DNA of 64,000 nt, taken from the NCBI RefSeq assembly GCF_022180365.1, contig NZ_BQKV01000032.1:1-64000 (forward strand), written 5' to 3'. Positions 44,854 to 51,233 of the stretch are shown piece by piece. The translations under genes were made by a program, and so were the position numbers. Under the pieces are notes generated by a model. It was given only the letters and a program-made list of their open reading frames with translations. It ran no database searches and was not told where the DNA came from. The DNA comes from Faecalibacterium gallinarum (GTDB taxonomy: Bacteria > Bacillota > Clostridia > Oscillospirales > Ruminococcaceae). The stretch's first letter is position 1. The number at the start of each line of letters is the position of its first letter.

Positions 44854-45720
44854 CTATAATCCCAGGGCCCCCGCTGTTTCGGCCCCCAGCAAAAGGCTCC
44901 AACCCTCCTCATTGCTCCCGGCGCAGAAGGCCGCCAGCAGATTTTCCTGCCGGTAAGTGCGGCCCTTGCTCTGGCGGGTCAACCGCTTGGCCGGCAGGGC
45001 GGGCAGAAGCTTTGCCCCGGCGATGGTCCGGCAGGGCAGAAACCGAAGCCGGAGGGCCGGGTCGGGCGGGGGCGGGCAGCCCCCAGCCAGCAGCTGGGCG
45101 TCCAGCCCCTCCCGCAGTGCGGGGGGAAGAGCCGTGCGCACCGCCTCGTACCGCACTAACACCACCGGCCGCCCCGAGAGCGGGTCTTCCACCGAAAAGC
45201 CGGTGTCGTAGAAAGCCCGCACCGGGAGAGAGACACCTCCCAGCTCCAGCACCGCCGGGACACACCCCGCCCCCGGCCGCCCAAAACAGAAGAGAATCCC
45301 CCGCAATGCCAGGTATACCCCCGCCACACACAACAAAAGCCGCCCGGGGGTGATGTCCAGATAGACCACTAAGTTGCCCGTCTGAGCTCCGCCTCCCGGC
45401 AGGGCCAGCACGCCCCCGGTGAGGGCCAGGTTCAAAACCAGGTACCATCCCGCCAGATGGAAAAAACTCCGCCGCCCCGGCCAGCCGTAGGCCAGAGCCA
45501 CACAGGCCCCACCGGAGGCCGCCTTGACCCCCAGAGCCAACCCAAAGGGCAGCTCGGGCGCCAGCAGCAGAAGGGCGCTCAAGCCCGCCGCCCCGGCCCC
45601 CGCGGCCAGCCGGGGCCCGCTGCACCGCTGCCCTGCCAGCAGCCCCGCTCCCAAGAGAAAGGCCGCCGCAATCACGAAATTCACCAGAACCAGCTCATCG
45701 AGGTAGATCACGGTTTTCAT
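44854..45720 (-). CDS. spoIIGA: Sigma-E processing aspartic peptidase SpoIIGA
   Basis: A 288-residue protein with five N-terminal transmembrane segments (YLDELVLVNFVIAAAFLLGA onwards, to about residue 145) and a C-terminal aspartic-protease half. Asp172 in FYDTGFSVEDPLSGRPVVL is the catalytic aspartate. It activates pro-sigma-E after septation. The AAGGAG site is 15 bp from the ATG, longer than usual. The promoter has the unusual spacing of Spo0A-dependent spoIIG promoters. Confidence 0.9.
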   Translation of the reverse strand: MKTVIYLDELVLVNFVIAAAFLLGAGLLAGQRCSGPRLAAGAGAAGLSALLLLAPELPFGLALGVKAASGGACVALAYGWPGRRSFFHLAGWYLVLNLALTGGVLALPGGGAQTGNLVVYLDITPGRLLLCVAGVYLALRGILFCFGRPGAGCVPAVLELGGVSLPVRAFYDTGFSVEDPLSGRPVVLVRYEAVRTALPPALREGLDAQLLAGGCPPPPDPALRLRFLPCRTIAGAKLLPALPAKRLTRQSKGRTYRQENLLAAFCAGSNEEGWSLLLGAETAGALGL

Positions 45721-45761
45721 ATGTACAGACGCCCGCTCCTTGCCTTGGGTTACTTTCTCCC

Positions 45762-45795
45762 GTTATAAACCGTCCCGGCTCTCAAAACTTGTCGG
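45762..45795 (-). promoter_or_regulatory. Putative Spo0A-type promoter of the spoIIGA operon
   Basis: On the minus strand CCGACA (complement 45790-45795), a 22-bp spacer and TATAAC (complement 45762-45767). The over-long 22-bp spacing is that of the Spo0A-activated spoIIG promoter of B. subtilis. The opposite strand reads TTGTCGGAA, close to a Spo0A box. Confidence 0.4.
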
Positions 45796-45848
45796 AACAG
45801 GGTTAGTTCTGTTCCTCCCGGTTTTTTTCGCTTTTTTTCCAAAACCCC

Positions 45849-45877
45849 TTGCAAAAGCCAGCACCGTGCGGTATAAT
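45849..45877 (+). promoter_or_regulatory. tRNA-Asn promoter
   Basis: TTGCAA (45849-45854), a 17-bp spacer ending GTGCGG, and TATAAT (45872-45877). Confidence 0.9.
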
Positions 45878-45914
45878 GCAGGGCGTAACGCAGCCGGACG
45901 GCTGCGCGGAGCAT

Positions 45915-45991
45915 GCCTCTTTAGCTCAGTCGGTTAGAGCACCTGACTGTTAATCAGGGTGTCGCCTGTTCGAGTCAGGCAAGAGGCGCCA
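45915..45991 (+). tRNA. tRNA-Asn (anticodon GUU)
   Basis: A 77-nt cloverleaf including an encoded CCA. Acceptor arms GCCTCTT (45915-45921) and AAGAGGC (45981-45987) pair fully. The anticodon loop CTGTTAA is closed by CCTGA/TCAGG. The T arm is CCTG-TTCGAGT-CAGG. GCCA completes the 3' end. A terminator follows at once. Confidence 0.97.
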
Positions 45992-45996
45992 TTAAG

Positions 45997-46025
45997 CAGT
46001 GGACCCTTACGGTTCACTGTTTTTT
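45997..46025 (+). terminator. tRNA-Asn terminator
   Basis: CAGTGGACC (45997-46005) pairs with GGTTCACTG (46011-46019), followed by T6. Confidence 0.88.
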
Positions 46026-46085
46026 CATATGGTTTCCCGGTGTGTCGGTTGCAAAAAAGTAGATTTATCGTGCAAATTAAAAAAT

Positions 46086-46121
46086 GTCCTCTTGAAGAAA
46101 CCGTCACATTGTGGTAAACTA
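46086..46121 (+). repeat. Promoter-operator repeat, copy 1
   Basis: About 35 bp matching copy 2 at 46352-46386 in 28 of 35 positions. It contains TCCTCTTGAAGA over the -35 box and the inverted repeat CACATTGTG in the spacer. Confidence 0.8.
46092..46120 (+). promoter_or_regulatory. Upstream cassette promoter P1
   Basis: TTGAAG (46092-46097), a 17-bp spacer and TAAACT (46115-46120). It is predicted to transcribe the structured interval before the exporter. Confidence 0.6.
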
Positions 46122-46126
46122 GCGTT

Positions 46127-46350
46127 GAGCCGAAGGGCGGCTTGTATATTACAAGACGTCACAGAGCTCCAGCATCTCGGTCAAAGGGTAGGCGCTCCCT
46201 TCTTTTTGATAGCAGCTGACCCCTGCTTTGTCCTGTTTCTTTAACGGGGCAGGGCAAAGCAGGGGGCTTGCGCTGCTTTCTGGCGCTGAACCTTTTACTT
46301 CGCCTCAGACATAGGACTTTTTTATCATTTTTTGATGAAATGGCGGAATC
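46127..46350 (+). ncRNA. Candidate structured RNA or leader between P1 and P2
   Basis: This interval has no convincing gene but several hairpins: AGCCG/CGGCT (46128-46141), CTTGTA/TACAAG (46141-46155), and a long one at 46211-46277. In the long one AGCAGC and CCCCTGCTTTGTCCTG pair with CAGGGCAAAGCAGGGG and GCTGCT (one G-U pair). A T run at 46316-46321 lacks a good preceding stem, so the RNA may end there or run into the exporter mRNA. A new sRNA or a regulatory leader are both possible. Confidence 0.45.
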
Positions 46351-46351
46351 T

Positions 46352-46386
46352 TCCTCTTGAGGAACCGCTCACAATGTGATAAAATA
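46352..46386 (+). repeat. Promoter-operator repeat, copy 2
   Basis: Contains the perfect inverted repeat TTCCTC-TT-GAGGAA over the -35 box and CACAATGTG in the spacer. Same layout as copy 1, 265 bp apart. Confidence 0.8.
46357..46385 (+). promoter_or_regulatory. Exporter promoter P2
   Basis: TTGAGG (46357-46362), a 17-bp spacer and TAAAAT (46380-46385), 86 bp before the exporter start. Confidence 0.65.
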
Positions 46387-46471
46387 TGTCCATGGTTTGA
46401 ATAAAATCTGAATAAATCATGTTCCAGAGTTTATTCCCCGTTGTCCGAAATATCTTGTAAAGGAACCATCT

Positions 46472-48802
46472 ATGCGTTATACTTATGTACGGCAGCACGA
46501 TACCACCGATTGCGCGGCTGCCTGTCTCGCAATGGTGTGCCTGCACTACAAAAAGGAAATCACCATCACGCGGCTGCGCGATATGATGGGTACCGACCTC
46601 AAGGGTACCAACCTGGTTGGCCTCCAAAAGGCTGCCAACGAACTGGGCTTCACCTGCGCGGCGGTTCGCGTGGATCGGGAAAATTTCCTCAGTGATTTTT
46701 CCCTCCCGTGCATTGCACAGGTAATCACCGATCAGGGCCTGGCACATTTCGTTGTAGTTTTCAAAAAGACCACCATCCCGGACGACGAAGCCCGCCGCAG
46801 CCATATGCTGAAACAAGCAAAGGCTGACCAAGAAGCGGACCCCAAGAAAGCCAAAAAGCTTAAGTCCAAAGATTATGTCATCATCGGCGACCCCGCTACC
46901 GAGCTTAAGAAGATCAGCCTGGACGAGTTCTACAAGAACTTCACCGGCGTGCTTCTCCTGCTCAACCCTACCTCCGATTTTGCCCCCGGCAAAGTGGAGC
47001 AGGGTAGCATCTTCAAGCGGTACGTCAACCTTCTTCTGCCCCAGAAAAAGCTCTTCGCCTATGCAATCCTGAGTTCTTGCATCCTGACGGTTCTGGGCAT
47101 TGCGTCCTCTCTCTTCAATAAGATATTGATGGACGAGGTCCTGCCCTACGGGCTGAAGAATCTGTTGGTAGCTCTGATTTTGATTTTCAGTGTTGTCAAC
47201 ATCACCTCTACCTTGATTTCCTTCGTGCGGCAGTGGGTTCTGATCCATCTGTCCATTAAGATTGATATCCCCCTCATGCTTGGCTACTTCGGGCACATCT
47301 ACAAGCTGCCCATGAAGTTCTTCGCCACCCGCAAGACCGGCGATATCACCACCCGTTACTCCGATGCGAGCACCATCAAGTCCATCTTCACCAGCATCGC
47401 GCTGAGCCTGATTATGGATATCGCGATGGCTCTCATCACCGGCGTGATTCTCTTTAAGATGAACGCCACCCTGTTTTCCATCTCCCTGTTCATGACTCTG
47501 GTCAGTATCCTCTTGGTGCTGGTGTATAAGCAGCCCTACAAGAAGATCAACGAAGAGACCATGCAGCAGGCGGCTGTCCTCAACAGCCAGATGATCGAGA
47601 GCCTCCGCGGCATCGAGACCATCAAGTGCAACGCCAACGAGGATACCGAGCTGGAAAATCTCGAGCGGGAGTACATCAAGAGCTTGAAAATCAGCCTGCG
47701 TTCCAGCAAAATCTCCACGACGCAGTCCCTGATCACCTCCTTTATTTCCACTGGCTTCACCATGCTGACCACTTTTGTGGGTATCAGTCAGGTGTTGGAC
47801 GGACAGATCACCCTGGGTTCCTTTATGGCATTCAGCACCCTGTCCAGCTACTTTACCAACCCGATCAGCAACCTGGTTAACCTGCAGATGCAGATCCAGG
47901 AAGCGTCGATCTCCATGAAGCGTCTGACCGAGATCATGGACTATGAGCCCGAGCAGACTGCTGATCAGGAGCATATCGATCTGCAAACGATCGAGGGTGA
48001 CATCGAATTTAAAGATGTCACCTTCCGCTACGGCAACCGCAGCCCCGCGCTGGACCACGTCTCCTTTACCATCCCTCAGGGGAAAAAGGTGGCGCTGGTC
48101 GGCTCGAGCGGCTCGGGCAAATCCACCATCACCAAACTTCTGCTCAAATATTATGAGCCGGAGGAAGGCGAAATCGATGTGGGCGGTGTGAATCTGAACG
48201 AATACAGCAACGATTCCGTCCGCCGCGCGATCTCCTACGTTCCGCAGAACATCGAGCTTTTCAGCAAGAGCATCTTTGACAACATCCGGGTGTCCCGTCA
48301 GGACGCAACCCTGGAAGAAGTCAAGGAAGCCGCCAAAAAGGCAGATGCGCACGAGTTCATCCGCAAACTGCCGCTGCAATACTATACCTATCTGGAAGAA
48401 GCCGGCAACGGTCTCTCCGGCGGTGAGAAACAGCGGATTGCCCTGGCCCGTGCCTTCCTGAAAGACTCGAACCTCTATATCTTGGACGAATCCACGAGCA
48501 ACCTCGACTTTGCGACAGAGAATATCATCTTTGATATGATCTACAACCAGCTGGCCGACCGCTCGATGCTGATCGTCGCCCACCGCTTGTCCACGGTGCG
48601 GGACTGCGACATGATTTTGGTCATGGAGCAGGGCCACATTGTAGAGCGCGGTACCCATGACGAGCTGATGGCGAAGCAGGGCAAGTATTATGACCTGTGG
48701 AACATGCAGCAGGGCATCTTCCGCCGCAAGCCGGAACATGCCGCCCCCGCAGCTGCCCCCGTGATCGAAGAAGACGACGACGGCGAGGCAATTACCTATT
48801 AA
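46472..48802 (+). CDS. C39-peptidase-containing ABC exporter (PCAT, bacteriocin/peptide type)
   Basis: A 776-residue fusion of three domains: an N-terminal C39 cysteine protease, six transmembrane helices (about 180-480) and an ABC ATPase. Protease residues are Cys14 (DTTDCAAACLAMV), His92 (GLAHFVVVF) and Asp140 (IIGDPA). ATPase motifs are GSSGSGKST near 544, LSGGEKQ at 648-654, LDESTSNLD and AHRLST. Such exporters cut a double-glycine leader and export the rest. A lysine-rich insertion of about 30 residues (101-133) sits between the protease His and Asp, and the protein ends in an acidic tail. The precursor with a matching leader is encoded 115 bp downstream. Confidence 0.95.
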   Translation: MRYTYVRQHDTTDCAAACLAMVCLHYKKEITITRLRDMMGTDLKGTNLVGLQKAANELGFTCAAVRVDRENFLSDFSLPCIAQVITDQGLAHFVVVFKKTTIPDDEARRSHMLKQAKADQEADPKKAKKLKSKDYVIIGDPATELKKISLDEFYKNFTGVLLLLNPTSDFAPGKVEQGSIFKRYVNLLLPQKKLFAYAILSSCILTVLGIASSLFNKILMDEVLPYGLKNLLVALILIFSVVNITSTLISFVRQWVLIHLSIKIDIPLMLGYFGHIYKLPMKFFATRKTGDITTRYSDASTIKSIFTSIALSLIMDIAMALITGVILFKMNATLFSISLFMTLVSILLVLVYKQPYKKINEETMQQAAVLNSQMIESLRGIETIKCNANEDTELENLEREYIKSLKISLRSSKISTTQSLITSFISTGFTMLTTFVGISQVLDGQITLGSFMAFSTLSSYFTNPISNLVNLQMQIQEASISMKRLTEIMDYEPEQTADQEHIDLQTIEGDIEFKDVTFRYGNRSPALDHVSFTIPQGKKVALVGSSGSGKSTITKLLLKYYEPEEGEIDVGGVNLNEYSNDSVRRAISYVPQNIELFSKSIFDNIRVSRQDATLEEVKEAAKKADAHEFIRKLPLQYYTYLEEAGNGLSGGEKQRIALARAFLKDSNLYILDESTSNLDFATENIIFDMIYNQLADRSMLIVAHRLSTVRDCDMILVMEQGHIVERGTHDELMAKQGKYYDLWNMQQGIFRRKPEHAAPAAAPVIEEDDDGEAITY

Positions 48803-48807
48803 GGTGC

Positions 48808-48827
48808 AATCGAGTGCGCACTCGATT
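48808..48827. repeat. Perfect 20-bp palindrome between exporter and precursor
   Basis: AATCGAGTGC is followed directly by its reverse complement GCACTCGATT. No T run follows, so it is not a normal terminator. It may be an operator or an RNA stability/processing hairpin that separates exporter and precursor mRNA levels. Confidence 0.7.
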
Positions 48828-48917
48828 ACATAAAATGGCTTTTGGATGGATGCGCAGCCGGAAGGAAGCCGACCACTTAAAAAATTCGATTCAATCATTT
48901 GAAGGGAGTAATTCATT

Positions 48918-49322
48918 ATGATGATGCCTGCAAACTACTCTGTTGTTGCAGAGAACGAGATGACCTACGTTGTCGGCGGTGGTATCGCTGACATCCTGGC
49001 CCCTGTCATGACCGCTAAGAACGTCCAGAACATCGTTGTCAACACCATTTCCATGGTTGGCAGCTACTTTGTCAACAATGTTGTTGTCAAGGGCCTGGGC
49101 ATGGTCTTTAGCAATGGCTTCACTGGCGACTACCAGTATGTTGGTGCTGATGACCTCGGCTTCCTGCGTGTTGACTTCAATGGTGATGGCTTCGGCAAGG
49201 CTCTGGGCAACCTGGCTCTGAACATTGTCGGCACCGCTTCTGCCATCTACACCATGGGCATGGATGTTATCGGACCCAAGTTCGACGGCATTATCAAGGC
49301 TCAGACTCTGCCCAAGGCCTAA
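48918..49322 (+). CDS. Double-glycine-leader exported protein, large bacteriocin-like or novel secreted product
   Basis: A 134-residue precursor. Residues 1-21 form a leader ending ENEMTYVVGG, with Glu at -8, Met at -7, Val at -4 and Gly-Gly at -2/-1, the pattern recognised by C39 proteases. The predicted mature part has about 113 residues, no cysteine, many Gly/Val/Ile/Asn, hydrophobic stretches (NIVVNTISMVGSYFVNNVVV) and one EF-hand-like DFNGDGFGKALG segment. Codon use is strongly biased to GCT and GTT, suggesting very high expression. GAAGGGAG lies 9 bp before ATG 48918; two further ATGs follow. A very strong terminator follows the gene. It is not a recognised bacteriocin class; function unknown. 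Confidence 0.8.
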   Translation: MMMPANYSVVAENEMTYVVGGGIADILAPVMTAKNVQNIVVNTISMVGSYFVNNVVVKGLGMVFSNGFTGDYQYVGADDLGFLRVDFNGDGFGKALGNLALNIVGTASAIYTMGMDVIGPKFDGIIKAQTLPKA

Positions 49323-49355
49323 TCAGTTCTAAAACTGAATATGAAGCGTATTTAG

Positions 49356-49376
49356 TCTAGGCTCTTTGAGCTTAGA
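49356..49376 (+). other. 3'-UTR hairpin of the precursor mRNA
   Basis: TCTAGGCTC pairs with GAGCTTAGA (one G-U pair) across a TTT loop. A smaller AGTT/AACT hairpin lies just after the stop codon. These may stabilise the mRNA. Confidence 0.5.
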
Positions 49377-49393
49377 TGACAATGCCTCAGTAT

Positions 49394-49438
49394 GGTGTGC
49401 CAGGGGGCATCTGCCCCCTGGCACACCTTATTTTTATT
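49394..49438 (+). terminator. Very strong terminator of the precursor gene
   Basis: GGTGTGCCAGGGGGCA (49394-49409) pairs perfectly with TGCCCCCTGGCACACC (49412-49427), then TTATTTTTATT. Confidence 0.92.
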
Positions 49439-49467
49439 ATAAAATCGGAAAGAAAAATTTTTTCCTG

Positions 49468-49496
49468 TTGCCTTTTGGCCCGAAATTTACTATACT
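49468..49496 (+). promoter_or_regulatory. Promoter of the accessory export operon
   Basis: TTGCCT (49468-49473), a 17-bp spacer and TATACT (49491-49496). It gives an mRNA leader of about 140 nt. Confidence 0.75.
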
Positions 49497-49642
49497 TCTT
49501 TTAGCAGAGCCTGCGGACAAAAAGCGGGTGGCTGCGCCAAAATTTGAAATTCCTCGCTCTATGCTTCGATCAAAATGGGAGCCACTGGGTGCGGCTTGTG
49601 TGGCTTGTGAGGAAAATTTAAGAAAAGACAAGGTGAACAACA

Positions 49643-50098
49643 ATGAATCCGATCCAAGTCAGCGAATCCAAAACCCTGAAACTCACCAACGTTCTCTCCC
49701 GCCGGATTATGCCGGAGGAGCTGCAGAACATCGGCACCATCGTTATGCAGATGGATAACTTTATCAAGAGCCAGAACGCTCTGCCCATCGGCCCCCTGGT
49801 GCAGCACGTCCAGGTGACCCTCGGCCCCAAACCCGAGGCCCAGATCTACCTGATGCGTCAGGCCAATCAGCTGATCACCAAGATCGACCCCCAGTACCAC
49901 ATGGATGCCGTCCTGCGGGTGAAAGATTGCCTCTACGCCCACTACACCGGCCCCATGGCAAAATCTGAGCTGGCGACCCACAAGCTCAACATTCTCGCCT
50001 TTGAGAATGATATTAAGTTGAAAAACAGCAGCTACACCATTTTCGTCAATCAGGACGATGACGATGCGGTGGTAGATGTTTTTATGGAGAAAAACTAA
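49643..50098 (+). CDS. GyrI-like (effector-binding fold) small protein
   Basis: A 151-residue soluble protein. ALPIGPLVQHVQV, RVKDCLYAHYTGPMAKSELA and a final VVDVFMEKN follow the pattern of the GyrI-like/AraC effector-binding fold, which binds small molecules or gyrase in other bacteria. There is no DNA-binding domain. It lies 1 bp before the membrane-fusion protein and so probably serves the export system as a sensor, chaperone or immunity protein. Those roles are guesses. AAGGTG lies 7 bp upstream. Confidence 0.65.
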   Translation: MNPIQVSESKTLKLTNVLSRRIMPEELQNIGTIVMQMDNFIKSQNALPIGPLVQHVQVTLGPKPEAQIYLMRQANQLITKIDPQYHMDAVLRVKDCLYAHYTGPMAKSELATHKLNILAFENDIKLKNSSYTIFVNQDDDDAVVDVFMEKN

Positions 50099-50099
50099 T

Positions 50100-51212
50100 A
50101 TGACCACGTCCATTCGTAATCTTTATGACCTGCAGGACCGCCGGATCATGATGGAGAAAAAGCTGCCCCCCTATGGCTACGCTTTGATCCTGGTGGTGGC
50201 GGCGCTGCTGGTTTTCCTGGTGGTGTGGAGTGTCAACACCCCCCGCGTCTATGTCAGCCAGGTGACCGGCACCGTGCAGGCTGAAAACAAGAGCTACATC
50301 ATGTCCTCTTATTCCGGCGCCATCACCGAGCTGACCGTCTCGGAGGGCAGCTATGTGGAGGAGGGCGACCTGATCGCCCACATCAAGAGCACCGATATTG
50401 ACCTGCAGCAGAGCCAGCTGGAGGATCAGCTGGCCATCTATGAGACTCAGCTGGCCCAGTACCAGAAACTGATCCGCTCCATTCAGGACAATACCAACTA
50501 TTTCAGCGAGACCGACCCCGCCGACCAGCCCTACTACTTCCAGTACCAGAACTACCAGAGCCAGGTCGCTCAGAAAACCTTTGACTCCTCTGCCTACCAG
50601 GCCGCCGGCTACACCGACGCCCAGATCCAGGCACTGATGGAGCAGAACCAGAGCCAGATCGAAGAGCTGTATTATTCCGCCCTGCAGTCTGCCTCTCAGT
50701 CGGTGACCAACCTCCAGAGCAACATCGACAACATCAAATCCCAGATCGAGGCTCTGAGCACCGGCGCCAACGACTATTACATCTATGCCCCTACCTCCGG
50801 CATCATCCACATGGATGTGGCTTATAAGGAGGGGATGGTCGTCTCCTCCGGTGCGGTGCTGGGCACAGTGTCCAGCGTCAACTCGGACTATGAGATCGTG
50901 GCCTATGCCTCTCTCACCGACCGCCCCCTGCTGAACGAGGGCGACAGCTGCACCATCGCCATCAACGGCCTGTCCCAGACCGCGTATGGCACCCTGACCG
51001 GGACGGTAACCTCCATCGACAGCGACGTGACCACCAGCGGTGAATCCGCCTATTATAAGGTGACGGTCAAGCCGGACAGCACCTACCTTGTCAGCAAGAG
51101 CGGCGATAAGGTGGACCTCTCCAACGGCATGAGCGTGACCGCGCGTATCCAGTACGACGAGGTGACTTATTTCGAGTATGTGCTGGATGCTCTGGGCGTC
51201 CTGGTGCGCTGA
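50100..51212 (+). CDS. HlyD-family membrane-fusion/accessory protein of the exporter
   Basis: A 370-residue bitopic protein. One transmembrane helix (about 25-43, YALILVVAALLVFLVVW) is followed by a biotinyl-lipoyl-like half motif (SYSGAITELTVSEGSYVEEGDLIAHIKS), a long coiled coil (about 95-235), and the second half (YYIYAPTSGIIHMDVAYKEG) with a beta-barrel. This is the layout of HlyD/LcnD-type partners of C39 exporters in Gram-positives. GGAG lies 10 bp before the ATG. Confidence 0.88.
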   Translation: MTTSIRNLYDLQDRRIMMEKKLPPYGYALILVVAALLVFLVVWSVNTPRVYVSQVTGTVQAENKSYIMSSYSGAITELTVSEGSYVEEGDLIAHIKSTDIDLQQSQLEDQLAIYETQLAQYQKLIRSIQDNTNYFSETDPADQPYYFQYQNYQSQVAQKTFDSSAYQAAGYTDAQIQALMEQNQSQIEELYYSALQSASQSVTNLQSNIDNIKSQIEALSTGANDYYIYAPTSGIIHMDVAYKEGMVVSSGAVLGTVSSVNSDYEIVAYASLTDRPLLNEGDSCTIAINGLSQTAYGTLTGTVTSIDSDVTTSGESAYYKVTVKPDSTYLVSKSGDKVDLSNGMSVTARIQYDEVTYFEYVLDALGVLVR

Positions 51213-51233
51213 TATTCTGCCGAACGAGGTATC

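Noticed and set aside
45999-46244. An 81-codon open frame starting in the tRNA-Asn terminator
   Set aside because: It begins inside the terminator stem, has no ribosome site, and runs through promoter P1 and the hairpin region.
46220-46265. The long hairpin as a transcription terminator for P1
   Set aside because: It is followed by GCTTGCGC rather than a T run, so it is not an intrinsic terminator.
46127-46350. 6S RNA (ssrS)
   Set aside because: The interval lacks the long closing stem joining both ends and the central open bubble expected of 6S RNA.
48828-48917. A promoter just before the precursor gene
   Set aside because: No pair of -35 and -10 boxes at 16-18 bp spacing was found; TTGGAT at 48841 has no matching -10 box.
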